Part shown: piece by piece, positions 8,084 through 16,423 of the stretch
How the letters are laid out: each line of letters begins with the position of its first letter
How positions within the stretch are numbered: position 1 is the first letter of the stretch
Assembly: GCA_028819235.1 (NCBI GenBank)
Contig: JAPPMC010000005.1
Coordinates: 1 to 32,009 of the forward strand
Length of the DNA: 32,009 nucleotides
Origin: Bryobacterales bacterium
Lineage (GTDB): Bacteria; Acidobacteriota; Terriglobia; Bryobacterales; UBA6623
Direction: 5' to 3'
Notes under the pieces: model-generated
Told to the model about the DNA's origin: nothing
Databases searched by the model: none
The model's input: the letters and a program-made list of their open reading frames with translations, nothing else
Made by a program: the position numbers and the translations under genes

Positions 8084-10024
8084 ATGGCAAATCACCGTAA
8101 GTTGAATTCGGGCCGTCATTCAACACGAGCGCATTCAGCGTCGCTCGGCGCTGTGACGCTCTCGTTTCTCGGAGGGGCTTGCTTGCTCTTCCCTGCGGGA
8201 GTCCTATGTGCCGCAGAAGGGCCAGTGAAACCGGCAAGCGTCAATGAACTCCGGGCAGCCATTCAGAAAGAGTTGGACGAAATCGGTCGCGGATCCGTCG
8301 GTGTGGCTCTCGTGACGAGAGATGAGATTACTTGGGCAGCCGGAATTGGGCTCGCCGATCCCGAAACTTCCCGCGAGGCAGACGAGAACACCTATTGGCG
8401 TCTTGGCTCGATCACCAAGAGCTTCGTGGGCTTGGCAGTGCTCGTTCTCGAGCAGCGCGGACGACTGCGGTTAACCGACGAGGTGGCGAGGCTGGCGCCG
8501 AACATCGAGATCTGGAACCGTTGGAACGACGAAGCCCCTGTGAGGCTTGAGCACTTGCTGGAGCACACAGCGGGCCTTGATGACCTGCAGTACAAGGACT
8601 ATCTGAGCAACGACCCGACACCACTCTCGTTGGCCCAGGGATTGGCCCACATAGAACGATCCCTATACTGCCGTTGGCCACCCGGCCTTCACTTCTCCTA
8701 TTCCAATGCTGGACCCTCGGTTGCGGCTTACGTCGTGCAGACGATCGACGGCCGACTGTTTGAACAGTTCCTGGCCGACGAGATCTTGGCGCCCCTCAGA
8801 ATGCAAGGAGCCAGCTTGGTGCTGACGGATCAACTCAAGGGGCAACTGGCAACCGGCTATGGAGTTGACGGCGAGCCCGTGCCCTACCGGCATCTAGTCA
8901 CGCGCCCGGCAGGCGCATTGAGTGCGACGCCTATGCAAATGGCGAATTTCGTTCGGATGTTGCTGGGTCGCGGACAGTTCGAAGGCCGCCGACTCGTCTC
9001 ACCCGAGTCGATCGAACGCATGGAGCGTTCCGAGACCACAGTCTCGTCCGCGTTCTTGCCAGAGTACGGGTACGGCTTGGGCAACTACTCGACCTCTGTC
9101 GACGGGATCGTCTTCCGAGGGCATGACGGAGGCATGCCGGGATGGCGGGCGTGGTACGCATACTCGGCGGACATTGGCCTCGGATACTGCGTGATGTTCT
9201 CGGTTTCGAACAATAGGGCAGCGACTAGAATCAACTCCCTTGTCGCTGAGTACCTCGTGCGTGGAGTCGGGAGACCTGACGCATCGACCATCATGGCGAT
9301 GCCCGCTGACATCGAGGAGTGGACCGGGTACTATCGTCCGATCACGCCCCGCAGTGAGGCAAGGCGCTACGCAGAAAGGCTGGCCGGTGTAGTCCGCATC
9401 AGGCACAGTGACGAACTACTCGTTATCCAACGGGCACGGCAGCGCATAGAGTTTCATCCCTCCTCCAGCCGGACCTTCAGGCGCAAGCTGCAGCCGATGG
9501 CGACCCTCGCGCTAGTGGAGGGCTTTGACGGGAACAAGTACATCCAAGGCGAAACCGGTAATCTGCGCAAGGTTGCCGGCACGGTCGTTTGGCTCGAGCG
9601 GGTCTTGGCAGTCGCCTCGGGGTCTCTGCTGCTCAGCAGCCCCCTCTGGGCCGCTGTTTGGATGCCTTTGAAGCTTGGCGGAAGACTCAAGCGCCGGCCG
9701 GTCTTGGTGCGCGCCTGGCCATTGCTATCGGTGATGGCTCTTGTCATGGCGGTCACCGCTGTTGGTGCAAGCACTGAATGGGGAAGCTTCGACAGGTTAG
9801 TCGATCAACTTGGCCGACCGACGCCGGTAGCCGTCAGCTTCGTCATTCTGTCCTGGATCTTCGTGCTTCTGGCCCTTCATGGCCTCTTGGTTTCGGTGAG
9901 GAGCGACCCACTGCGCGTTGGTCGACTTGCCCGGCTGCATTCGATTGCGGTCTGCTCCTCGTGCTCGGTGGTCGCAGCATACCTCTTGTACTTTCGAGCG
10001 ATCGGATTCCCGTCGTGGCGGTAA
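8084..10024 (+). CDS. Serine beta-lactamase/PBP-like hydrolase with C-terminal membrane domain
   Basis: With ATG 8084 as start (GGAG just upstream; an alternative GTG is at 8057) the protein is 646 residues. An N-terminal signal segment ('GAVTLSFLGGACLLFPAGVLCA') is followed by a class C beta-lactamase-like domain. That domain has nucleophile motif SITK (Ser about 109), 'FSYSNAG' as the second motif, and 'GHDGGMPGW' as the third. After about residue 500 there are roughly four hydrophobic segments near the C-terminus. Relatives hydrolyse D-Ala peptides, beta-lactams or esters; the membrane tail would hold the enzyme at the cell surface. It lies 51 bases after the permease on the same strand, so it may share the GntR-controlled transcript. 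Resistance or envelope remodelling is inference. Confidence 0.87.
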   Translation: MANHRKLNSGRHSTRAHSASLGAVTLSFLGGACLLFPAGVLCAAEGPVKPASVNELRAAIQKELDEIGRGSVGVALVTRDEITWAAGIGLADPETSREADENTYWRLGSITKSFVGLAVLVLEQRGRLRLTDEVARLAPNIEIWNRWNDEAPVRLEHLLEHTAGLDDLQYKDYLSNDPTPLSLAQGLAHIERSLYCRWPPGLHFSYSNAGPSVAAYVVQTIDGRLFEQFLADEILAPLRMQGASLVLTDQLKGQLATGYGVDGEPVPYRHLVTRPAGALSATPMQMANFVRMLLGRGQFEGRRLVSPESIERMERSETTVSSAFLPEYGYGLGNYSTSVDGIVFRGHDGGMPGWRAWYAYSADIGLGYCVMFSVSNNRAATRINSLVAEYLVRGVGRPDASTIMAMPADIEEWTGYYRPITPRSEARRYAERLAGVVRIRHSDELLVIQRARQRIEFHPSSSRTFRRKLQPMATLALVEGFDGNKYIQGETGNLRKVAGTVVWLERVLAVASGSLLLSSPLWAAVWMPLKLGGRLKRRPVLVRAWPLLSVMALVMAVTAVGASTEWGSFDRLVDQLGRPTPVAVSFVILSWIFVLLALHGLLVSVRSDPLRVGRLARLHSIAVCSSCSVVAAYLLYFRAIGFPSWR

Positions 10025-10672
10025 CACAGGATTGTCGCTCGTAGCCCGAAGAGGCAGAGAGCCGGAGAGCAGAACGTGAGGACACGCAATCTGCCGAGCT
10101 TCTCAATCTTCCGGTTAGATGCCGCTTCCGCCAGACTGTCCTAGGACGCCACGGCGAGGTTGAGAGCCATGGTGGCGAACCGCAGGCAAGTGGACGGACG
10201 GCACAAACGGCGTAGCGGGGATTGTGGCAGTCTGGGATTGGTGCCACGGGACACCGGGCCGTGCAAGTCGTTTCTTGGGGCGTGCCGAAACAAGCGCCAC
10301 CGGTACCGTGGCAGCGATGGCCAGCGGGAGCGGGCTCGTTGTCGGATGCCACTGCGACGGACGGAACAGGGGCAGGAAGGCACAAAACGCGTCATCATCG
10401 TCCCGAACCAAGGCTGCTTTCCCTCTAGGCGGCCGGTCCGGTTTGCGGGCGGATGGGTCCGGCCGATTGCTCGTGCCCTCAGGTTCCGCCCATTGCGTAG
10501 CGCCGGTCCTCAGAGGTCATCAGGGCATGTGGCTCCTGCAGCCTTCACCGGAGCGAGGCGAGCATATTTTGGAGAACAGCGGTTAGCATCCCGAAACGAG
10601 GCACAACGGGCGCGGCGTCAACCCCACCGAACAGAGCATTGGCGTCGAAACTCGCTCGGATGACACAACTCC
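10025..10672. other. Intergenic region without a recognisable gene
   Basis: This is a 648-base gap before the SecA gene. A 167-codon plus frame (10160-10663) and overlapping minus frames exist, but all are Arg/Ser/Pro/Gly-rich with no domain, hydrophobic core or ribosome site. They look like chance frames in GC-rich DNA. The SecA promoter should lie in the right half, but I could not pick a convincing -35/-10 pair. Confidence 0.45.
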
Positions 10673-12805
10673 ATGCGTCGCTGGTCTCGTCTTCTCGGTT
10701 TCGGCTCATTCCTATCCGCTGCTTCTAGTTCTCCCCGGGCGAAGCTGCAGCGGACTAACGCGCACCGGGCCGAACTGAGCGGATCCAGCGACGGCGAACT
10801 CAAGTTGGCAGGCCATCAAGCCGCCAACGAACTGGAAAGCCTCGCCGTAACGGCGGAAGTTGCGCGGCGCACGATCGGTCTTGAGCTGTTTGATGTCCAG
10901 ATCCAAGCGGCGCTAGCAATGGTAGAGGGCAAGATCGCTGAAATGCAGACCGGTGAAGGCAAGACTCTGGCGGCTGTCCCGGCGATCGTGTGGAGCGCCA
11001 GACCCGGCAACGGCGTCCACGTGATGACCGTCAACGACTATCTCGCGCATCGGGACAGTCACTGGATGCGCCCGATCTACGATTTCCTTGGATTCACCGT
11101 CGGTTGTGTTCAACAGGGCATGACGGCGGATCAGCGTCGCCAGGCTTACGCCTGCGATATCACATACTGCACCCCGCAAGAAGTTGGATTCGACTTCCTG
11201 CGAGACCAACTTGCCTTGCAGCCGTCCCACCAGGTCCAGCGGCCCTTCGCTGCGGCCGTGCTCGACGAAGCTGATTCGATCCTCATTGATGAGGCGCGGA
11301 TTCCTCTCGTAATCGCTGGCGGCAAGAGTGCGAAGGATGCGCTCGCCTACCGCGTGGACGAGATCACGCGGCAGTTCCTCCCGGCCCACCACTACAACGT
11401 TGACGAGCACGGGCACAATGTAGCGCTGACCGACCATGGAATCTCTGCAGTGGAAGAGGCGTTCGGGTGCGGCAATCTGTTTGAGTGCGGGAACCTCACT
11501 CTACACACTGCCGTGCAGGACTCGCTGCACGCTCACGCCTTACTTCGGCGAGACGTGGATTATTTGGTCAAGGGTGGAGTGATCGAGTCCGTCGACGAAC
11601 TCAAGGGTCGCGTCGTGCAAGATCGACGATGGCCAGCGGGGCTGCAAACGGCATTGGAGGCCAAGGAGCAGGTGGCGTTGAAGGCGCAAGGCCGCGTTCT
11701 GGGTTCGATCACTTTGCAGAATCTGATAGCCCTTTACCCAAGACTCTGTGGGATGACTGGCACCGCTGCGACGCAATCTGAGGAATTCGCGGAAATCTAC
11801 GGCCTTGAAGTCGAAGTCATACCAACAAACCGACCGCTGATCCGGGTCGATTATCCCGATGTCGTCTTTGCTTCCAAGGAAGAGAAGGAGCAAGCTGTTG
11901 TCGACGAGATTCGCCTTGCCCACAGCTCAGGGCGGCCCGTGTTGGTCGGAACCTCTAGCGTGGAGGAATCCGAGCGGCTCAGTGCACGCCTAGCCGGGCT
12001 CCCCCACGAGATCCTTAACGCCCGCAATGACGAGCGGGAGGCAGCCATCATTGCGCGGGCGGGACACCGTGGGGCGGTCACGGTGTCCACCAACATGGCT
12101 GGTCGAGGCGTTGACATCGGGCTCGGACCCGGAGTAGCGGAACTTGGTGGACTATACGTCATTGGCACGAACAGGCACGCGAGCCGCCGAATCGACAACC
12201 AACTGCGCGGCCGCGCCGGTCGTCAGGGGGATCCGGGAACTTCCCGCTTTTTCATCTCGCGCGAGGACGATTTGTTCGCCAAGCAGGGCATCAACCACCC
12301 CAATCTCGAGGATGACGCTGACAGCCTGCAGCGGGCAATCGAAGGCCGTCATCTGGACATCCGGCAGTTCCTACGCAAATACGAGGCCGTCATCGAGGGC
12401 CAGCGCCGGTCTCTTCACACGCTGCGCCAAGAAATCCTCACCGGCATGCGGCCTCGTTCGTCCGAGACCGAACGACTTGTTGCACTGGCCACGATCGACA
12501 GCCTCTGGTCAGACCACCTGGCTGCAGTCTCCGCGTTGCGCGAGGGCATCCATTGGGTCTCGTACGGAGGGCGCGACCCGCTTCACGAGTACCTCCGCAA
12601 CGTCTATTCGTTGTATGACGAGCTGCTGAGCGGCATTGAACCGGAGGTGGCCAAGCGCATGGCCGAAGCAAGCGACGGGTCCGATCTATTCCAGCGCGGA
12701 GCCACTTGGACGTACCTGACAACCGACCAGCCGTTCGGAAATCTGAGCCAGCGGATCTTCGCTGGAGTTATCAGAAAGGTCAGGAGCCGCAGGTTTTGGG
12801 CCTAG
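10673..12805 (+). CDS. Short accessory SecA-type ATPase (lacks helical wing and C-terminal tail)
   Basis: A 710-residue SecA. Visible elements: NBD1 with 'DVQIQAALAMVEGKIAEMQTGEGKT' (Walker A residues 93-98) and 'VLDEADSILIDEARIPLVI' (DEAD 198-201), then a PPXD-type insertion. 'LCGMTGTA' and NBD2 'STNMAGRGVDIGLG' and 'NQLRGRAGRQGDPG' follow. The scaffold helix runs through 'LRQEIL' (about 584-589) and jumps, after only about 18 residues, to 'IDSLWSDHL' (about 608-616). The canonical protein has the roughly 100-residue helical wing domain there. The protein ends about 47 residues after the helical core, with no Cys-rich zinc tail. SecA drives protein export through SecYEG. This form resembles accessory SecA2 proteins, some of which also lack the wing. 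No SecY or substrate gene is adjacent. Confidence 0.88.
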   Translation: MRRWSRLLGFGSFLSAASSSPRAKLQRTNAHRAELSGSSDGELKLAGHQAANELESLAVTAEVARRTIGLELFDVQIQAALAMVEGKIAEMQTGEGKTLAAVPAIVWSARPGNGVHVMTVNDYLAHRDSHWMRPIYDFLGFTVGCVQQGMTADQRRQAYACDITYCTPQEVGFDFLRDQLALQPSHQVQRPFAAAVLDEADSILIDEARIPLVIAGGKSAKDALAYRVDEITRQFLPAHHYNVDEHGHNVALTDHGISAVEEAFGCGNLFECGNLTLHTAVQDSLHAHALLRRDVDYLVKGGVIESVDELKGRVVQDRRWPAGLQTALEAKEQVALKAQGRVLGSITLQNLIALYPRLCGMTGTAATQSEEFAEIYGLEVEVIPTNRPLIRVDYPDVVFASKEEKEQAVVDEIRLAHSSGRPVLVGTSSVEESERLSARLAGLPHEILNARNDEREAAIIARAGHRGAVTVSTNMAGRGVDIGLGPGVAELGGLYVIGTNRHASRRIDNQLRGRAGRQGDPGTSRFFISREDDLFAKQGINHPNLEDDADSLQRAIEGRHLDIRQFLRKYEAVIEGQRRSLHTLRQEILTGMRPRSSETERLVALATIDSLWSDHLAAVSALREGIHWVSYGGRDPLHEYLRNVYSLYDELLSGIEPEVAKRMAEASDGSDLFQRGATWTYLTTDQPFGNLSQRIFAGVIRKVRSRRFWA

Positions 12806-12990
12806 GGTGCGTGCGGAGTTCGCTGACCTGAGGACGATCAATGCGGCTAGACGGGCTTGGAGGATCCTTCGACGCTGGCTTGGGTGTCGCGGGCGGCCCT
12901 ACGAGATCCCCCAATTCCGACCCCCTGCACGGCGAGCTACGCCTCCGCTCCCGGTCGCGGGTCCACAGGCAGAGCCGGGCCAACTGGGCG
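12806..12990. other. Gap between the SecA gene and the minus-strand cluster
   Basis: I saw no gene or convincing terminator in this 185-base stretch. It lies between the end of the secA-like gene and the end of a possible small minus-strand frame. Confidence 0.4.
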
Positions 12991-13125
12991 CTATTGAACT
13001 CGCTCCAAGCGATCGTAGAGCCGGTGGGCGCTAACCAGCGCGAACTTGGTCCCGGTCGCATCGTACGTCGGCCACAACTCCACTCGCGCTGCCGTGTCCA
13101 AGCACTGCACCCAGTCTGCCACCAC
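12991..13125 (-). CDS. Possible small reading frame or frameshifted tail downstream of the ParB-like gene
   Basis: From GTG 13125 this frame would encode 44 residues ending 'ALVSAHRLYDRLERVQ'. Unlike other frames nearby it has protein-like composition (Trp, Tyr, Leu and acidic residues spread through it) and a strong G/C bias at third codon positions. The frame stays open upstream into the 3' end of the ParB-like gene in a different phase. It could be a small overlapping gene, or the original C-terminus of that gene displaced by a frameshift. There is no ribosome site and no recognised domain. Low confidence. Confidence 0.25.
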   Translation of the reverse strand: MVADWVQCLDTAARVELWPTYDATGTKFALVSAHRLYDRLERVQ

Positions 13126-13163
13126 CAGCCCGCGTGACTGGACCGATCCGCGGGTACCGTTTG

Positions 13164-13610
13164 CTAGCCCTTCGCTCTCTCCGATCTCTTCTTGGAAAGT
13201 TCTTTCAAGATTTCCTGAGGATCCAACGTGCCTGTCAGTTCTAGAACGAGGTCCGGATCGATCGGCTCGTCAAATCGAACTGCCGACACAGTCTTCAATC
13301 CCAACATCCATGCCTTGGCTACTCGATGCATGCCATCAAGAACGCTGTAATCAGAACTCAATATGATCGGAAACGTAAGGTCGGACTGCTGGATCTTTTT
13401 GGCATGGGTTGCTACTGACCGACACGTGGGCCTGTCAACTCCATAGCCGTACCACGGTTCGTCGCTGTCGAATTCAGACAGATCGTCGATCGGCACTTCA
13501 ACGACCTCAAGTCCTCGCGAAAGTCGCCATAGGCGATCGACGTACCAAATGTGCAGGACATTGCCGTCAAGGACGCGGCCTGCAATCCGCGAAGTTGGCT
13601 GCTCATTCAT
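13164..13610 (-). CDS. ParB/sulfiredoxin-like domain protein of unknown role
   Basis: A 148-residue protein. ATG 13610 is preceded by GGAGG ten bases upstream; the open frame beyond it is low-complexity and unlikely to be translated. The middle part, 'VPIDDLSEFDSDEPWYG', followed by 'FPIILSSDYSVLDGMHRVAKAWMLGL', matches the pattern of ParB N-terminal/sulfiredoxin-like folds, where 'vlDGxHRxxAa' forms the nucleotide-binding loop. It is not a chromosomal ParB: there is no helix-turn-helix, no partner ParA, and it is short. The role is unknown; such orphan domains can be CTP- or ATP-using enzymes. Confidence 0.6.
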   Translation of the reverse strand: MNEQPTSRIAGRVLDGNVLHIWYVDRLWRLSRGLEVVEVPIDDLSEFDSDEPWYGYGVDRPTCRSVATHAKKIQQSDLTFPIILSSDYSVLDGMHRVAKAWMLGLKTVSAVRFDEPIDPDLVLELTGTLDPQEILKELSKKRSERAKG

Positions 13611-13885
13611 TTCACAAGGGCCTCCAAGGGCGCAGGCCCTAAGTCTAGTCCGGTCCTTCGAAGCCTTCGATAGACAGATCACTGCGGGACTGCGCGCCAG
13701 CCCTGTCGCAGCGGGCACGTCCCCCGCTGTCCGGGTGGCTGCCTGCCCGGCGAGGACTTGCACCTGTGCCCGCAGCGACCTCGCCCGCCGCCTTCACAGA
13801 TTCGCCCCTCTCGACCACACGACGTGGGTTGCGCCCATTGCTCGCTACAAGTCGACGCACGTCGCCCGGCCGCATGCCCATTTGG
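13611..13885. other. Gap upstream of the ParB-like gene
   Basis: These 275 bases between folE and the ParB-like gene hold no convincing gene. The ParB-like gene's ribosome site (GGAGG near 13621) and presumably its promoter lie at the left end. Confidence 0.4.
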
Positions 13886-14506
13886 CTAGCGGCGGTGGTT
13901 GGACACTAGGGACAAGAACTCTTCGCGGGTCTTGGGATTGTCCCGAAAGACTCCCATCATGGCGCTCGTGATGGTGCTGGAGTGCTGTTTCTCCACGCCA
14001 CGCATCATCATGCACAGGTGCTGGGCTTCGCAGATCACACCGACGCCAGCGGGTTCGATCGCTTGCTGGATCGTTTCCGCGACCTGCTGCGTGAGCCGTT
14101 CCTGGATCTGCAGGCGCCGGGCGAAAATGTCCACTATCCGGGCCGTCTTGCTCAGGCCGATGACCTTGGCCTGAGGGATGTACGCGATGTGCATGCGACC
14201 GTAGAAGGGCAAGAGGTGGTGCTCGCACAACGAGAACACCTCGATGTCCTTCACGATGACCATCTCGTCGTAGGACACGTCGAACAGGGCGGACTTGAGC
14301 ACGTCTTCGGGCTCCTGCCCGTATCCCTTGGTCAACTCCCTGAGGACTCTGGCTACGCGTTTGGGTGTGTCCCTCAGGCCGTCCCGATGGTTGAACTCAC
14401 CAAGATTGCTGAGGATTTGGCCGACCAGACCCTCGATCGGATCGCGCTGGCTGGACTCCTCGCGATCGGAGGGTAGCGGGTGCTCGGGAGTTTTCTGACT
14501 TGCCAT
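13886..14506 (-). CDS. folE: GTP cyclohydrolase I
   Basis: A 206-residue FolE. It converts GTP to 7,8-dihydroneopterin triphosphate, the entry step of folate, biopterin and queuosine pathways. Zinc ligands are visible as Cys94 and His97 in '[11 protein letters not shown]' and Cys165 in '[11 protein letters not shown]'. The substrate-binding '[25 protein letters not shown]' and the C-terminal '[15 protein letters not shown]' are typical. Length fits the family. It is the last gene of a minus-strand operon after two PTPS paralogues (17-base gap), so its product feeds both of them directly. Confidence 0.97.
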   Translation of the reverse strand: MASQKTPEHPLPSDREESSQRDPIEGLVGQILSNLGEFNHRDGLRDTPKRVARVLRELTKGYGQEPEDVLKSALFDVSYDEMVIVKDIEVFSLCEHHLLPFYGRMHIAYIPQAKVIGLSKTARIVDIFARRLQIQERLTQQVAETIQQAIEPAGVGVICEAQHLCMMMRGVEKQHSSTITSAMMGVFRDNPKTREEFLSLVSNHRR

Positions 14507-14523
14507 GGGTTGGGGGCTAAGCG

Positions 14524-14940
14524 CTAATAGCGGAAGCTGTTGCGCGGAGTTTCCTCAAGACGGAGACCGGCCAAACGAAGCGTCTGCCGTGGGAAGTGTG
14601 CGGGCCAGGCGGCACGCAGCCAACCCTCCACTACCACGAGCACGTTCTCCGAGGTCGGGACCAATTCCTCGAACTCCGGCAGCTCGGAATTGAGGTGGCG
14701 GTGGTCGACCCGCTTCAGGACCGCCGATTCGACCCACCTGTCAAGGTCCGTCCTCGGCATGGTCATGCCGGTCCGGGGATCCGGCGCACCTTGCACGCTG
14801 ACTTCGAGTGTGTAGTTGTGCCCATGTCCGTGCGGGTTCGCGCACTTTCCGAAGACCTTGCGGTTTTGCTCCTCGCTGAGCCTTGGGGAACAGAGCCGGT
14901 GGGACGCGCAGAACCGGTAGCGCTTGGTCAGCGTGGTCAT
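14524..14940 (-). CDS. 6-pyruvoyltetrahydropterin synthase homologue, catalytic Cys type
   Basis: A 138-residue PTPS-fold protein. Zinc ligands are His14 ('CASH') and His39/His41 in '[13 protein letters not shown]', and the catalytic Cys33 is present six residues before the first of the HGH ligands. That spacing, and '[14 protein letters not shown]', resemble the animal-type tetrahydrobiopterin enzyme more than E. coli QueD, whose Cys sits four residues before the HGH. It would turn dihydroneopterin triphosphate into 6-pyruvoyltetrahydropterin, though a carboxy-tetrahydropterin (queuosine) role is not excluded. The start overlaps the stop of the upstream paralogue by ATGA (14937-14940). No queC, queE or sepiapterin reductase gene is in the window. 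Confidence 0.88.
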   Translation of the reverse strand: MTTLTKRYRFCASHRLCSPRLSEEQNRKVFGKCANPHGHGHNYTLEVSVQGAPDPRTGMTMPRTDLDRWVESAVLKRVDHRHLNSELPEFEELVPTSENVLVVVEGWLRAAWPAHFPRQTLRLAGLRLEETPRNSFRY

Positions 14941-15356
14941 CTACCGCTGCCCCCTTGGTACTCGACGAAGAGGTCATGGCTCTCGTGCAGGCGAACCGAG
15001 TGGAGCGCAGCGCCGAGCGAACCGATCGGCTCCTGCAGCCGTTCCCAGATGTCGCGCGCTATGTTCTCGGCGGTAGGCACCACCTTGTCAAAGGGCGGGA
15101 CTTCCCGGTTTAGGAATCGGTGGTCGTAGACGTCCAGCACTCGGTCCCGAATGATCCGCTTGAGGTGCTTGAGGTCGAGGACCATTCCGTGGACAGGATC
15201 GACATCCCCGCGCACGGTCACCTCAAGGACGAAATTGTGCCCGTGGCCATGCGGCCGGCTTTCCTCGCCGAACAGCGCCGTGTTCCGTTCCGGCGACAGG
15301 TCGGGGGAGAAGCACACGTGCGATGCCGAGAACTCGGCCTTGCGGGTGATCAGCAT
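14937..15356 (-). CDS. PTPS-III-type paralogue with active-site Glu (probable FolB bypass enzyme)
   Basis: A 139-residue PTPS-fold protein and first gene of the pterin operon. Zinc ligands His13 ('SASH') and His38/His40 ('RPHGHGHN') are present. The catalytic Cys is gone: 'FGEESRPHGHGHN' has Glu32 exactly where the paralogue has Cys33. In published work PTPS-III proteins, with Glu replacing or joining the Cys, convert dihydroneopterin triphosphate to 6-hydroxymethyldihydropterin and replace FolB in Acidobacteria, Planctomycetes and others. 'DHRFLNREVPPFDKVVPTAENIA' and 'RLHESHDLFVEY' complete the fold. I infer a folate role. A 63-base divergent promoter region separates it from the thioredoxin-like gene. 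Confidence 0.85.
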   Translation of the reverse strand: MLITRKAEFSASHVCFSPDLSPERNTALFGEESRPHGHGHNFVLEVTVRGDVDPVHGMVLDLKHLKRIIRDRVLDVYDHRFLNREVPPFDKVVPTAENIARDIWERLQEPIGSLGAALHSVRLHESHDLFVEYQGGSGR

Positions 15357-15419
15357 CGCGCCGCTGGAAAAACTGGCGAGCCGCCGAGGGCGGGGTAGAG
15401 TAGAACTGTAACCCTGATT
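15357..15419. promoter_or_regulatory. Divergent promoter region of the pterin operon and tlpA-like gene
   Basis: Only 63 bases separate two divergent start codons, so promoters for both directions must sit here or overlap the genes. TAGAGT near 15396 is a possible plus-strand -10. No clear -35 was seen. Confidence 0.4.
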
Positions 15420-15938
15420 ATGCCACGAGCGCGGGAAGCGTTGGCCTACGGCATTGCCCTGGCATTGGCGGCTGTGATGGTCTTCCGAGTGCAGGGGTAC
15501 CTGCGCGTCTACGACGTGGATGTGGGGGACCGTGCCCCGTTGTTCCGGGTGGAGGGTGAGCAGGGGGTTGGCGTCAGTCTGGAAGACTATGAAGGCAAGG
15601 TTGTCTTGCTTAATTTCTGGGCCACGTGGTGCCCGCCCTGCATTCAGGAAATGCCCTCGCTAAACGCGCTCTACGCGGATCTTCGGGACAGCGGTCTGGT
15701 CGTGCTCGGCATCAGCGTGGATGAGGACGCCGACCAGTACGAAGCGTTCCTTGAGCGGTCGGGAGTGTCGTTTCCGACGGCTAGGGACCCGGACCGAACC
15801 GTCAGTACCCGATATGGCACTGCGAAGTACCCGGAGTCGTACCTGATCTCCCGGACTGGCCGGGTTCTGCGCAAGTACGTCGGGCCGGAGAATTGGCTCA
15901 AGCCGGAGATCGCGAACTACCTGAGGTCGGTCCTCTGA
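15420..15938 (+). CDS. TlpA/ResA-like membrane-anchored thioredoxin
   Basis: A 172-residue protein with an N-terminal anchor ('YGIALALAAVMVFRVQGYL') and a periplasm-facing thioredoxin fold. The redox site is WCPPC (Cys71 and Cys74). 'VVLLNFWATW' and 'GISVDEDADQYEAFL' are typical of the AhpC/TSA-Redoxin-like TlpA group, and the cis-Pro loop is in 'KYPESYLI'. Such proteins reduce disulfides in apocytochromes or copper-site proteins. No cytochrome maturation genes are adjacent, so the partner is unknown. Confidence 0.92.
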   Translation: MPRAREALAYGIALALAAVMVFRVQGYLRVYDVDVGDRAPLFRVEGEQGVGVSLEDYEGKVVLLNFWATWCPPCIQEMPSLNALYADLRDSGLVVLGISVDEDADQYEAFLERSGVSFPTARDPDRTVSTRYGTAKYPESYLISRTGRVLRKYVGPENWLKPEIANYLRSVL

Positions 15939-15995
15939 TCCTCGCGCTCGGCTTCCGTGCTTGGGCGGCGTCGGTATAGTAGGGAGAGCGGGACG

Positions 15996-16397
15996 ATGGA
16001 ACTGCGCTGCATTCTGACCCTGGCGATGGTGGCCGCCTTGGCCTCTGCTCAGCAGAAGACCATCAGCTCGAGCACGCGGCCGGAGGTGCACGACAACGCG
16101 GACGGCGCGCTGGAGGGCACGCGGCCCGAGGCGATGCTCGACATCGTCAAGTCAAAGGGCACTGTCAAGCGGGTTGATATCCAGGCCCGCACGGTCGAGC
16201 TCTCGCTAGCAAAGGCCGGCACGCTTGTCTTGGCATTTTCGCAGCCCGCGGGCCGGGAACAGATCAAGGTCTCAAAGAAGACCGCCCGCAAGATCGGCCA
16301 GTCGCGGCTGCGCCTAGAGGAATTGCAGGCAGGCGCGAAAGTGCGCGTTCAGTACTACCCCCTTCTAGAGCAACTGCTGGAAGTCGTCGTGGACTAA
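15996..16397 (+). CDS. Small exported protein of unknown function
   Basis: A 133-residue protein. ATG 15996 is chosen because it gives a signal peptide ('MELRCILTLAMVAALASAQQ') and has a GAGAGCGGGA purine stretch upstream. The mature part, about 110 residues, contains an OB-like or small beta domain: 'GTVKRVDIQARTVELSLAKAG', 'REQIKVSKKTARKIG' and 'LQAGAKVRVQYYPLLEQLLEVVV'. This looks like proteins described only as having a short beta-strand 'DUF5666'-like element, but the match is not firm. It follows the thioredoxin gene by 57 bases and may be co-transcribed. Confidence 0.7.
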   Translation: MELRCILTLAMVAALASAQQKTISSSTRPEVHDNADGALEGTRPEAMLDIVKSKGTVKRVDIQARTVELSLAKAGTLVLAFSQPAGREQIKVSKKTARKIGQSRLRLEELQAGAKVRVQYYPLLEQLLEVVVD

Positions 16398-16405
16398 CCG
16401 TCCCC

Positions 16406-16423
16406 GCCTGATCTTGGGCAGGC
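16406..16423 (+). terminator. Possible hairpin between convergent genes
   Basis: GCCTG (16406-16410) and CAGGC (16419-16423) can pair around an 8-base loop, nine bases after the preceding stop and ahead of the convergent bacterioferritin gene. The stem is short and has no T-run. Confidence 0.3.

Noticed and set aside
10160..10663. 167-codon frame upstream of the SecA gene
   Set aside because: Highly basic, low-complexity product without domains. Overlapping frames on both strands look equally random.
13164..13610. Chromosome partitioning ParB
   Set aside because: Too short, no helix-turn-helix and no ParA neighbour. Only the ParB-like nucleotide-binding pattern is present.
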